Assembly (NCBI GenBank): GCA_913055915.1 | Contig: CAJXKL010000019.1 | Span: 1-49,304 of the forward strand | DNA length: 49,304 bases | Direction of reading: 5' to 3' | From: an uncultured Candidatus Nemicrothrix sp. | Lineage (GTDB): Bacteria; Actinomycetota; Acidimicrobiia; Acidimicrobiales; MedAcidi-G1 | Part shown: positions 27,433-36,128 of the stretch, in pieces | Layout: each line of letters starts with the position of its first letter | How positions within the stretch are numbered: the stretch's first letter is position 1 | The notes under the pieces: model-generated | The model's database searches: none | Told to the model about the DNA's origin: nothing | What the model saw: only the letters and a program-made list of their open reading frames with translations | Translations under genes and position numbers: made by a program

Positions 27433-29397
27433 ATGAGTTCGCTCTGGCCCGAGCTCGAGCGTGTTCTCGGCGAGGTCCAGAAGCCGGCCCGCTACATCGG
27501 TTGCGAAGACGGGATGATCATCCCCGAGCACCGTCCCGAGAAGGCGGCCTGGCTCCTGATCTACCCGGACACCTACGAGGTGGGGCTCCCCAATCAGGGT
27601 CTTCAGATCCTGTACGAGATCATCAACGAACGGCCCGATGCGGTCGCTGAGCGCTCCTACGCGCCATGGACAGACATGGCGGGTGTGTTGCGCAGAACAG
27701 GGCTGCCCCTTTTCTCGGTCGACACCCACCGAGCAGCCGGAGAGTTCGACATCCTGGCCTTCAACCTCTCGTCCGAACTGGTCTACACGAACCTTCTCGA
27801 GTGCCTCGACCTGTCCGGGGTGCCGCTCCACACGACCGAGCGTCGGTCCGAGGATCCGCTTGTCATCATTGGGGGCCACTGTGCGTACAACCCCGAGCCC
27901 CTTGCCGATTTCATAGATGCAGCGGTGCTGGGAGACGGTGAAGAGGTCGTCTCAGAGATCTCGGAGGTGGTTGCCGCATGGAAGGTCTCGGGCCGAACAT
28001 CTCGTGACGGGATCCTGAGGGAACTTGCCCGAATCGAGGGCGTCTACGTGCCTTCCATGTACGAGGTCGATTATGACGGCGACCGTCTCGTGTCGTTTAC
28101 CCCGCGCCTGTCCGGGATACCCGAGGTGGTCGAGAAGCGAACTGTTGCCGACCTGGCCTCCTGGCCGTACCCGAAGAACCAACTGGTCCCCCTCACCGAG
28201 GTTGTCCACGACCGCCTCAACGTCGAGGTCTTCAGGGGATGCACACGCGGTTGTCGTTTCTGTCAGGCCGGAATGATCACCCGACCGGTCCGGGAGCGGC
28301 CAGCAGGCCAGGTCAGGACCATGGTCACCGATGGCCTCCGCCGAACCGGATACGACGAGGTGGCCCTCACCTCGCTCAGCACAGCCGACTTCAGCGGCAT
28401 TGAACAGGTTGTGGCAACAGCCGTTGCAGACGATGTCTGCGGCCGGGTATCGGTGTCGCTGCCGAGCCTACGGGTCGACGCGTTCACGGTCGGAATCGCC
28501 GCCGAGATCCAAAAGGCAAGGCGCACCGGCCTCACCTTCGCCCCCGAGGCCGGATCGTGGCGCCTACGCCAGGTCATCAACAAGCTAGTCAAGGAAGAGG
28601 ACCTCTACGGAGCGGTCGGATCAGCCTTTTCCCAGGGGTGGCGCCGGGCGAAGCTCTACTTTCTCACCGGACTCCCGACCGAGATCGACGAGGACACCCT
28701 TGCGATTCTGGATCTAGCGAGGAACTGCATCGACGTCGGGCGTGAGTACCACCGCAACCCCTCTGTAACCATTTCACTCGGCGGTTTTGTACCCAAGCCG
28801 TTCACACCATTCCAGTGGTTCGGGCAGAACACCGAGACCGAGCTACGACGCAAGATCGGCCTTCTCCGCGACGAGCTCCGGAGCGGGGGCAAGACTCTCA
28901 ACGGCGTGAAGTTGAAGTGGCACGATGCGCGTGCATCGGTCATCGAGGGCCTGTTCAGCAGGGGGGACCGCCGCCTTGGTGCAGTCATTGAGGATGTGTG
29001 GAGAAACGGCGGCGTGTTCCAGGAGTGGAGTGAGCATTTCGACATCACCCTCTGGTCGGATGCCCTGGCCCGGAACGACCTCTCGCTGGACTGGTACGTG
29101 TACAGGCACCGCACCCATGACGAGGTGCTTCCCTGGGACCACCTGTCAGCCGGGCTGCACAAGGACTTCCTCTGGCAGGACTGGCGTGACGCCCTTGACG
29201 AGGTCGGGCTCGAGGACTGCCGCTGGACCCCCTGCTATGACTGTGGAGCCTGCACCAGCTACGGAGTCGAACACATCGTGGCCTCGGCTGTGCCGCCAGC
29301 CGGTGGAAGCCAGGGAACCGGGCAGGCAGTCAACGGCACCGGTGTGCCAGTGTCGTTGACCATAGGGCCGAGGGTTCCGGCCGGGGCGGGGTCCTGA
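27433..29397 (+). CDS. Radical SAM protein of the TIGR03960 family
   Basis: This 654-residue iron-sulfur enzyme has an N-terminal B12-binding-like region (about residues 30-190), then a radical SAM core with CTRGCRFCQ supplying the CxxxCxxC cluster ligands. The C-terminus holds extra cysteines (CRWTPCYDCGACTSYG) that could bind a second cluster or zinc. The family is conserved but its reaction is not established. It overlaps the DUF2344 gene by one base. That partner, followed by RNase E/G and L21/L27, is a recurring neighbourhood and suggests a link to RNA or ribosome biology. Confidence 0.92.
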   Translation: MSSLWPELERVLGEVQKPARYIGCEDGMIIPEHRPEKAAWLLIYPDTYEVGLPNQGLQILYEIINERPDAVAERSYAPWTDMAGVLRRTGLPLFSVDTHRAAGEFDILAFNLSSELVYTNLLECLDLSGVPLHTTERRSEDPLVIIGGHCAYNPEPLADFIDAAVLGDGEEVVSEISEVVAAWKVSGRTSRDGILRELARIEGVYVPSMYEVDYDGDRLVSFTPRLSGIPEVVEKRTVADLASWPYPKNQLVPLTEVVHDRLNVEVFRGCTRGCRFCQAGMITRPVRERPAGQVRTMVTDGLRRTGYDEVALTSLSTADFSGIEQVVATAVADDVCGRVSVSLPSLRVDAFTVGIAAEIQKARRTGLTFAPEAGSWRLRQVINKLVKEEDLYGAVGSAFSQGWRRAKLYFLTGLPTEIDEDTLAILDLARNCIDVGREYHRNPSVTISLGGFVPKPFTPFQWFGQNTETELRRKIGLLRDELRSGGKTLNGVKLKWHDARASVIEGLFSRGDRRLGAVIEDVWRNGGVFQEWSEHFDITLWSDALARNDLSLDWYVYRHRTHDEVLPWDHLSAGLHKDFLWQDWRDALDEVGLEDCRWTPCYDCGACTSYGVEHIVASAVPPAGGSQGTGQAVNGTGVPVSLTIGPRVPAGAGS

Positions 29398-30122
29398 TGC
29401 GCCTCCGGGTCCGGTTCGCCAAGACCGGCAAGGTTCGCTTCGTCGGCCACCGTGACGTTGCTCGGATCTGGGAGCGCTCGCTACGAAAGGCCTCGTTATC
29501 GGTGGCCTACAGCGAGGGCTTCTCGCCGCGTCCGAAGCTCTCGTTCGGCCTGGCGCTGTCAACCGGCTACGAGTCCAACGCCGAGTATCTCGAGATTGAA
29601 CTGCTGGAGCCGGCCGACGACTCGACCTGGAGTCCGGTTGATGCTGAGGCAATGCGTGTCCGGATCGACGCTGTCCTTCCAGCAGGTTTTGACGTGCTGG
29701 CGGTTGCACCAGCGGACCGTCGGGCAGATTCCCTCCAACAGGCCGTCACGTCGTGCACGTGGGAGATCCTCGTCGACCCAGCAGGTGTCGACGAGGTGGC
29801 AACGGGGGTGGCGGACCTGCTGGAACGCAACGAGATCGTCGTCGAACGCGAGCGCAAGGGAAAGGTTGTCACCGAAGACATCCGGCACCAGGTGCTGGCA
29901 CTCGACGTCACAGGGGAGGCAGGTGACGGGGTTCGGCTCTCAGCCGATCTTGGCACCCAACCCCGGGCACTTCGACCAGACGAGATGCTGGCGGCAATGG
30001 ATCCGCCACTTTTGGCCCGATCGGTGTGCAGGATGAACCAATGGATGTCGCAGGGAGACGATCGCATCGAGCCGCTATCGGTCGATGCCGCCCCTGCCCC
30101 GCTCGCCGAGGTGCGAGCGTGA
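29397..30122 (+). CDS. DUF2344 (TIGR03936) protein, partner of the radical SAM enzyme
   Basis: This 241-residue protein opens with the conserved LRVRFAKTGKVRFVGHRDVA and SEGFSPRPKLSFGLALSTGYESNAEY, both typical of DUF2344. In some bacteria the domain is fused to the C-terminus of the TIGR03960 radical SAM protein; here it is a separate gene coupled by a one-base overlap (TGATG). No catalytic residues are known. A role as substrate-binding partner is an inference from the fusion and context. RNase E/G begins 18 bases downstream. Confidence 0.9.
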   Translation: MRLRVRFAKTGKVRFVGHRDVARIWERSLRKASLSVAYSEGFSPRPKLSFGLALSTGYESNAEYLEIELLEPADDSTWSPVDAEAMRVRIDAVLPAGFDVLAVAPADRRADSLQQAVTSCTWEILVDPAGVDEVATGVADLLERNEIVVERERKGKVVTEDIRHQVLALDVTGEAGDGVRLSADLGTQPRALRPDEMLAAMDPPLLARSVCRMNQWMSQGDDRIEPLSVDAAPAPLAEVRA

Positions 30123-30140
30123 CTAGAAGGGAAACAGAAA

Positions 30141-31838
30141 ATGTCACAGAACACAGGCGGCGAAGGACGGGCCGAAACGGAAGCGTCCTCCCCAGCCGAC
30201 ACACAAATGGGCCAACCGGCATCCGCCGGAACGGCTGACAGGAAGCCCCAGATCGGCGACAGTCGACCTGCACCCAAGCCTCAGATCGGCGACAGTCGAC
30301 CTGCACCCCAGGGATCTGGCGGAGAGAACCGGACCTCGCAGTCCGGTTCCGGCGGCGGTAACGGGGAGGGTGGTGGCCGTAAGCGTCGTCGCCGGCGTGG
30401 TGGACGCGGAAGGGGTCGTGGCGGCCAGGGTGGCGGCCAGAACAGCGACAGGGGCCAACCGGTAGAGGCCGTCACCGATGACGGTCCGATCGAGTTGGAC
30501 GAGGCCACCCTCAAGAGTCGTCGTGGGCGCGAGCGCAGGGGCAGGCCAATCGGCCGCTACCTGATGTGCGTCAGTGCCTCTGACGGATTCACCCAGTTGG
30601 CGATCCTCGAGGGAAGGGCGCTCATCGAGCACTATCTGTCTCGTCCAGCCGATGACGTCGGCGAGATCCACGGAAACGTGTACCTGGCCAAGGTCCAAAA
30701 CGTTCTACCCGGCATGGAGGCGGCTTTCGTAGACATAGGTACTCCCAAGAATGCCGTGCTCTACAGGGGCGATCTGCAGTTCGACGCCGAGGACCTCGAG
30801 GGTGGGCAACGCCCCCGGATCGAGCAGGTCCTGAGGGCCAGACAGACGATCATCGCGCAGGTCACCAAGAACCCGATTGCACACAAGGGGGCGCGGCTCA
30901 CTCAGGAGATCTCCCTGGCGGGCCGGTTCGTGGTGCTGGTGCCAAACAGCACCACCTACGGAATATCCAAGCGTCTTCCCGACTCCGAGCGAAAGAGGCT
31001 CCGATCCATCCTCGACAAGGTGAAGCCCAAGCAGCACGGCATCATCGTGCGCACAGCTGCTGAGAACATCACCGAGGAGGAGATCGCACGCGATCTGCGC
31101 CGGCTCGCCCAGCAGTGGGACGAAATTGAGGCCTTATCCAAGAGTGCCAAGGCGCCGAGCCTCCTCTACAGGGAGCCTGAGATGGCCTTCCGGTTCATCC
31201 GGGAGGAGTTCAACAAGGACTTTCGCGGCGTGGTCATCGATGACCACGAAATGTACGAAAAGGTCCGCTCATACGTGGAGAGCATCAACCCGGCCCTTGC
31301 TGACCGCATCACCTACCACGACCCCGAGGTTGAGACCCTTCCGTTGTTCGAATTGCACCATGTGCACGAACAGCTTCGCAAGGCCTTGGATCGCAAGGTC
31401 TGGTTGCCGTCAGGTGGGTCGCTGATCATCGAAACCACCGAGGCACTCACCGTCGTCGACGTGAACACCGGTAAGAACGTCGGCAAGTCAAGCCTCGAGG
31501 AGACCGTGTATCGCAACAACCTTGAGGCGGCCGAGGAGATTGCACGACAACTGCGCCTGAGGGACATCGGCGGAATCATCGTCATCGACTTTGTCGACAT
31601 GGAGGTCAAGTCAAACCGTGAGAACGTGGCCCGGACTCTGCGCGATTCGCTGGGTCGCGACAAGACCCGCACACAGGTCTTTGACATCTCCGACCTGGGT
31701 CTCGTCGAGATGACACGCAAGCGCATCGGCGAGGGACTGTTGCAGTCCTTCTCGTCGATATGCGACGACTGCGGAGGCCATGGCGTCGAACTCGACGACA
31801 ACCTCCTGGCCGGCTCTGGGAGGGCTGGCAGGCGGTGA
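30141..31838 (+). CDS. rne: Ribonuclease E/G
   Basis: This 565-residue endoribonuclease processes rRNA and tRNA and degrades mRNA. The catalytic half is complete: S1 domain (NVYLAKVQNVLPGMEAAFVD), 5'-sensor, DNase I-like domain with the magnesium aspartates in VVDVNTGKNVG and IVIDFVDME, and the zinc-link-like CDDCGGHG at the end. It stops shortly after, so there is no C-terminal degradosome scaffold. Instead, about 110 N-terminal residues are low-complexity: a duplicated 11-residue unit, then Gly/Arg-rich sequence. N-terminal extensions of this kind are known in actinobacterial RNase E. AAGGGAAACAG precedes ATG 30141. Confidence 0.95.
   Translation: MSQNTGGEGRAETEASSPADTQMGQPASAGTADRKPQIGDSRPAPKPQIGDSRPAPQGSGGENRTSQSGSGGGNGEGGGRKRRRRRGGRGRGRGGQGGGQNSDRGQPVEAVTDDGPIELDEATLKSRRGRERRGRPIGRYLMCVSASDGFTQLAILEGRALIEHYLSRPADDVGEIHGNVYLAKVQNVLPGMEAAFVDIGTPKNAVLYRGDLQFDAEDLEGGQRPRIEQVLRARQTIIAQVTKNPIAHKGARLTQEISLAGRFVVLVPNSTTYGISKRLPDSERKRLRSILDKVKPKQHGIIVRTAAENITEEEIARDLRRLAQQWDEIEALSKSAKAPSLLYREPEMAFRFIREEFNKDFRGVVIDDHEMYEKVRSYVESINPALADRITYHDPEVETLPLFELHHVHEQLRKALDRKVWLPSGGSLIIETTEALTVVDVNTGKNVGKSSLEETVYRNNLEAAEEIARQLRLRDIGGIIVIDFVDMEVKSNRENVARTLRDSLGRDKTRTQVFDISDLGLVEMTRKRIGEGLLQSFSSICDDCGGHGVELDDNLLAGSGRAGRR
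30243..30308 (+). repeat. Two tandem 33-base units inside rne
   Basis: Bases 30243-30275 and 30276-30308 are identical except for one silent third-position change, and each encodes KPQIGDSRPAP. The near-identity at DNA level points to a recent in-frame duplication in the disordered N-terminal region of RNase E/G. Confidence 0.9.
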
Positions 31839-31917
31839 GGAGAAGCTCAGTCTGTGTGAACAGGGAGCCATTGGTCACGGTGGTGTCGATACGCCTCCGA
31901 GATAGCCTGCAGGCTCT

Positions 31918-32226
31918 ATGTATGCAGTAATCGCCACAGGCGGAAAGCAGTACCGGGTCGAAGAGGGCCAACGTGTCGTCGTTGAGCGCCTCGGCGATCT
32001 CGGTACCGACATTGAGTTGGAGCCGATCATGCTGGTCGACGGCGGGGACGTCCTTGCAACCCCCGAGGCCCTCGCAGGATCAGCTGTGACCGTACGCATC
32101 GTCGCCGATGCCCGCGGGCCCAAGATCAACGCCTTCACCTACAAGAACAAGAGCAACCAGCGTCGCCGGTGGGGTCACCGCCAGCACCTGGCCGAGATCG
32201 AGATCACCGGAATCAAGAGGGGCTGA
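31918..32226 (+). CDS. rplU: Ribosomal protein L21
   Basis: This 102-residue 50S subunit protein binds 23S rRNA. It opens [18 protein letters not shown] and contains the conserved [21 protein letters not shown] segment near the C-terminus. Length is normal. It lies 79 bases after rne and four bases before rpmA, the standard L21-L27 pair. Confidence 0.97.
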   Translation: MYAVIATGGKQYRVEEGQRVVVERLGDLGTDIELEPIMLVDGGDVLATPEALAGSAVTVRIVADARGPKINAFTYKNKSNQRRRWGHRQHLAEIEITGIKRG

Positions 32227-32230
32227 CGAC

Positions 32231-32482
32231 ATGTCAAAGACCAAGGGCGGCGGCTCGACCCGCAACGGACGCGATTCCAATGCTCAGCGCCTCGGTGTGA
32301 AGGTATTCGACGGCGGCGCAGTTACCGCTGGCAGCATCATCGTGCGCCAGCGCGGCACCAAGTTCCATCCCGGCACCAACGTGGGCCGTGGTGGCGACGA
32401 CACCCTCTTTGCCACATCCGATGGTGTGGTCAAGTTCGGTTACCGCGGCGGGCGCAAGCTCGTCGACATCCTCACCGACTGA
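32231..32482 (+). CDS. rpmA: Ribosomal protein L27
   Basis: This 83-residue 50S protein sits near the peptidyl-transferase centre. [20 protein letters not shown] and [19 protein letters not shown] are diagnostic. ATG 32231 gives the mature-type start with Ser2, and there is no cleavable N-terminal extension of the Firmicutes kind. The frame is open further upstream, but that part overlaps rplU. It ends the rne-rplU-rpmA run, facing the convergent dgt gene 37 bases away. Confidence 0.97.
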   Translation: MSKTKGGGSTRNGRDSNAQRLGVKVFDGGAVTAGSIIVRQRGTKFHPGTNVGRGGDDTLFATSDGVVKFGYRGGRKLVDILTD

Positions 32483-32519
32483 GAACTCTCCGATCGCCCT
32501 CGCTGGAGGTCACGGAGTC

Positions 32520-33677
32520 TCAGGGGCGTAGGTCCAGGCCTGCCGGTAGCCGATCGGCAGGCCAGCCCAGGAGTCGTATGGCGCTCCGGCACGCGAACCT
32601 GTCGGTCATGCCACCCACGTATCCAACGGCGGAAACACGGGTTGCATCCACGCCCGACATGTCGGCATCGTCAGGCAGGTGTTGGGGATTGACGGTGATG
32701 TGGTCAACCAGCGCCCGCAGCATCTCGATCACCCGCCGGGCCTGTTCAACCGAGGCGGGGCGAAGGTAGATGTCTTCGTAGTTGAAGGCACGAAATGCCG
32801 CCAGTGCCTCAGCCACAGGTTCCTCCATGGAAACACGCCCGGTTCGCGTGGTAGCCGACAACAGGCCGTTGATGAACGCTGCCAACTGCTCACGGCGTGT
32901 CGTACCACAGCGTTCGCGGACCAGCAGGGGAAGGTCGCCGACCTTCACCAAACCGGCGTGTTCGGCATCCTCGAAGTCGTGGCAGACGTAGGCGATGCGA
33001 TCCGCCCAGCTGACGACCTCACCCTCAGGGGTTGAGGGAGCAGGCCTCGACCAGGAGTGGTTGCGGATGCCATCGAGTGTCTCGATGCAGAGGTTGAGGG
33101 GGGCGAGGGCCACATCGGCCCCCCAGACGGCGTGGTCGTAGCCACCCTCAAGGTAGGGCGAGAGGGCATCCTCGCTGGCGTGTCCGCCGGGTCCGTGGCC
33201 ACAGTCGTGGCCCAGGGCGATGGCCTCGGCAAGGGCCACGTTCAGTCGCAGTGCCCTGGCAATCGAGGTGGCAACCTGGGCCACCTCGAGCGCATGGGTG
33301 AGACGTGAGCGCTGGTGGTCCTCGGGAAACACGAACACCTGTGTCTTGCCGGCAAGTCGCCGGAACGAGGTGGAATGCAGGATGCGGTCACGGTCGCGCT
33401 CGAAACAGGTACGCAGGTGGTCAGGAGGCTCCTCGAACAGGCGGTTGCCAGCACCGGCGATCCTGGTTGCGTCGGTCGACAACTGGGTCTCGTCGTCACC
33501 CTCACGCTCCTCGCGGTCTAGGACACAGTCGGAGGCGGCGGCTGCGATGCTGTCGGAATGGGCGGTGCGCACGCCTTCAGGGGTGCCTGCCGTTGCAGTG
33601 CCATCCATCGTGGATGCCCACCGCTCCGATCTCTTGGTCCCGTCCTGTGCCCCGGGGCTGACCTCCTGCATCGCCAT
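32520..33677 (-). CDS. dgt: dGTPase-like HD-domain triphosphohydrolase
   Basis: This 385-residue protein hydrolyses dNTPs to nucleoside and triphosphate. The HD metal site is visible: THALEVAQVA supplies the first His, IALGHDCGHGPGGH the HD pair, and SWADRIAYVCHD the last Asp. RDRILHSTSFRRLAGKTQVF is the family opening. The first 70 or so residues are not conserved, so translation may start further in. It is transcribed against the ribosomal-protein run and away from obgE, interrupting what is otherwise a continuous rpmA-obgE order. Confidence 0.92.
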   Translation of the reverse strand: MAMQEVSPGAQDGTKRSERWASTMDGTATAGTPEGVRTAHSDSIAAAASDCVLDREEREGDDETQLSTDATRIAGAGNRLFEEPPDHLRTCFERDRDRILHSTSFRRLAGKTQVFVFPEDHQRSRLTHALEVAQVATSIARALRLNVALAEAIALGHDCGHGPGGHASEDALSPYLEGGYDHAVWGADVALAPLNLCIETLDGIRNHSWSRPAPSTPEGEVVSWADRIAYVCHDFEDAEHAGLVKVGDLPLLVRERCGTTRREQLAAFINGLLSATTRTGRVSMEEPVAEALAAFRAFNYEDIYLRPASVEQARRVIEMLRALVDHITVNPQHLPDDADMSGVDATRVSAVGYVGGMTDRFACRSAIRLLGWPADRLPAGLDLRP

Positions 33678-33741
33678 GGAGACACCATACGGAGCCGAAC
33701 TGACATCAGGGGACGCCCGGTGCCCAAAGTAGGCTGATGGA

Positions 33742-34980
33742 ATGTCGCAGTTCGTGGACGAGTGCGGGCTGAACGTGCGCGGAGGCGACGGTGGAGCCGG
33801 TGCCGTGTCGTTCCGCCGGGAGGCTCACGTGCCAAAGGGCGGTCCCGACGGCGGTGACGGAGGCAACGGCGGCAGCGTGTGGCTCGAGGCCGACCACAAC
33901 GTCGCCTCCCTGTTGGCCTTTCGTGACCACCCCCACCGCAGGGCCGGCAACGGAACCCACGGCTCTGGGGGCAAGCGCCATGGTCGCTCAGGTGATGACC
34001 TGGTGATCAAGGTCCCCGAGGGCACCACGGTCCACGACCTCTACTCAGGCCAGGTGCTCGCAGACCTGCTGGTCAGCAGAGATCGCTGGCTAGGTGGCGA
34101 CGGCGGGCATGGTGGCCGCGGCAATGCGAAGTTCCTGAGCAACCGGAGGCGCGCGCCGTCATTCGCCGAGCAGGGAGAGGAGGGCGAGGAACGCTGGCTC
34201 AGGTTGGAATTGCGCCTGATGGCCGATGTGGCCCTCGTCGGGTTTCCGAACGCCGGAAAGAGCACCCTCATCTCACGGATCTCAGCGGCCAGACCCCGTA
34301 TCGCCGACTATCCGTTCACCACCCTTGAGCCCAGCCTCGGCGTGGTCCGGCCCGAGGGTAGGACGGAGTTCGTCGTCGCTGACATCCCAGGCCTCATTGA
34401 GGGTGCCAGCGACGGGCGCGGCCTCGGGCACCGCTTTCTGCGTCACATTGAGAGGGCCCGCGTCCTCCTGATCATGCTGGACCTGGCTCCGACCGCTGAT
34501 CGCCCACCGGACGAACAACTCAGTGTGCTCCTGGGTGAACTGGAGGCGTACAGGCCGGACCTGCTCGACAGGCCACGCGTGGTAGTCGGGTCAAGGGCCG
34601 ACGTTGCCGAGGCCAGCGAGGATTATAGCGGAGACCGCCTTTCAGCGATAACCGGTGAGGGCCTCGACCCACTGGTTCACCGCATGGCAGACCTAGTTGT
34701 CGAAGCGAGGGAAACTGTCGTGCGGCGCCCCGCCATTGTCGTGCACCGGCCAGAGCCGGTCGATGTCGCCGTTGAGAGGGGAGAGGACGGGACCTGGGAG
34801 ATCAACGACCGGAGGGTGAAGCTTGTCACGAACCTCAACGACCTGACGAACTTCGAGGCCCTCGACTACCTGCACGAGAGGCTCAAGAACATGGGTGTCG
34901 ACAGGGCCCTTTCACGTGCCGGCGTCCGTGAAGGAGAAACTGTGCGGATAGGCCGGCTCGAGTTCGACTACGAAGAATGA
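33742..34980 (+). CDS. obgE: GTPase Obg/CgtA
   Basis: This 412-residue essential GTPase acts in 50S assembly and the stringent response. The glycine-rich Obg fold is at residues 1-160 (GGDGGAGAVSFRREAHVPKG; GGDGGNGG), then G1 GFPNAGKST, G3 DIPGLIEGA, and a C-terminal OCT domain (about residues 330-405) as found in many Actinobacteria and Firmicutes. Its last four bases overlap the proB start (ATGA), so the two are coupled. Confidence 0.97.
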   Translation: MSQFVDECGLNVRGGDGGAGAVSFRREAHVPKGGPDGGDGGNGGSVWLEADHNVASLLAFRDHPHRRAGNGTHGSGGKRHGRSGDDLVIKVPEGTTVHDLYSGQVLADLLVSRDRWLGGDGGHGGRGNAKFLSNRRRAPSFAEQGEEGEERWLRLELRLMADVALVGFPNAGKSTLISRISAARPRIADYPFTTLEPSLGVVRPEGRTEFVVADIPGLIEGASDGRGLGHRFLRHIERARVLLIMLDLAPTADRPPDEQLSVLLGELEAYRPDLLDRPRVVVGSRADVAEASEDYSGDRLSAITGEGLDPLVHRMADLVVEARETVVRRPAIVVHRPEPVDVAVERGEDGTWEINDRRVKLVTNLNDLTNFEALDYLHERLKNMGVDRALSRAGVREGETVRIGRLEFDYEE

Positions 34981-36095
34981 CCATGGAATCAGGCAAGCGG
35001 ATCACAGCAGTGGTCAAGGTGGGCACATCGTCGATCACTGACGAGCAGGGTGTGATCGACTCATCGCTCGTGGCAAAGCTCTGCGACGAGGTCGCCGACC
35101 TGCGTCGACAGGGCCACTGGGTGGTGGTCGTCACCTCAGGGGCCATCGCCGCCGGCCTTCCCGACCTGGGCCTCGGAGGCGAGAAACGCCCGCGAGATGC
35201 AGTGACGCTCCAGGCAGTGTCAGCTGTGGGGCAGGGAAACCTGATCGGCACCTACCAACGGGAATTGGCTCAACACGACCTGATCGTAGGCCAGGTGCTC
35301 CTGGCGCCCCTGGACTTCTTCGTCAGGGCCCAGTACCTGCATGCCAGGGGAACCCTTACTCGTCTCCTCGAACTCGGAGTTGTACCGGTGGTAAATGAAA
35401 ACGACGCCATTGCCGATGATGAGATCCGCTTTGGAGACAACGACCGCATCGCAGCCCTCGTCGCACATCTCGTTGAAGCCGACGTCCTGGTACTTCTTAC
35501 CGACACCCCCGGGCTCCTGACCGCCGACCCGCGCCTCGACGCCGATGCATCCCTGATCGAGGAGATCATCGAGATCGACCACGAACTCGAGCGCCTGGCC
35601 GGTGAAGGGGGCTCTGTCCGGGGCAGCGGGGGAATGGCCTCGAAGTTGGCGGCCGCCAAGATCGCGAGTTGGTCCGGGGTGCGCACGGTCATCGCCGATG
35701 CGCGACGCTCAGGCGTGGTCGTTGATGCATGCGGAAACACCCCCGGTATCGGCACTGTCGTCCGCGCCCGTGACGGCCGCCTCAGCGCACGTCGCCTGTG
35801 GATCGCCTTTGCAGTCGGCTCCTCGGGACGCATCCAGGTTGACGCCGGGGCCAGAAGGGCCATGGAGGAACGTCGCGTATCGCTGCTTCCGGCCGGGGTG
35901 GTCGGGGTGAGCGGGCCGTTTGACGTCGGCGATGCAGTCGAGGTCGTCGACCCGGATGGAGCGGTGTTCGCAAAGGGCATTGTGAGGCACGACGCCAGGC
36001 TGCTCCAGGCGAATCTGGGAGCCAGGACCAGCGAACTGCCTGATGGAATGTCACACGAGGTGATACACGCTGATGACCTCGTGGTCCTTCCCTGA
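34977..36095 (+). CDS. proB: Glutamate 5-kinase
   Basis: This 372-residue enzyme phosphorylates glutamate in the first step of proline synthesis. The amino-acid-kinase domain shows VVKVGTSSIT, VVTSGAIAAGLPDLGL, VNENDAIADDEIRFGDND and RGSGGMASKLAAAKIA. A C-terminal PUA domain (about residues 280-365) is present. It starts at ATG 34977, inside the last codons of obgE. proA, the next pathway step, lies about 1.8 kb away with reversed murJ between. Confidence 0.97.
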   Translation: MTMESGKRITAVVKVGTSSITDEQGVIDSSLVAKLCDEVADLRRQGHWVVVVTSGAIAAGLPDLGLGGEKRPRDAVTLQAVSAVGQGNLIGTYQRELAQHDLIVGQVLLAPLDFFVRAQYLHARGTLTRLLELGVVPVVNENDAIADDEIRFGDNDRIAALVAHLVEADVLVLLTDTPGLLTADPRLDADASLIEEIIEIDHELERLAGEGGSVRGSGGMASKLAAAKIASWSGVRTVIADARRSGVVVDACGNTPGIGTVVRARDGRLSARRLWIAFAVGSSGRIQVDAGARRAMEERRVSLLPAGVVGVSGPFDVGDAVEVVDPDGAVFAKGIVRHDARLLQANLGARTSELPDGMSHEVIHADDLVVLP

Positions 36096-36128
36096 GGCCT
36101 CCCAGTCGAGGCTGTCCCGGGAGCCTCA
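36093..36128. terminator. Bidirectional hairpin spanning the proB and murJ stop codons
   Basis: TGAGGCCTCCC (36093-36103) and GGGAGCCTCA (36119-36128) form a 10-bp stem with one bulged base. The left arm begins with the proB stop codon and the right arm ends with the murJ stop codon read on the other strand. A compact shared terminator for convergent genes is likely, although there is no long T-run. Confidence 0.55.
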
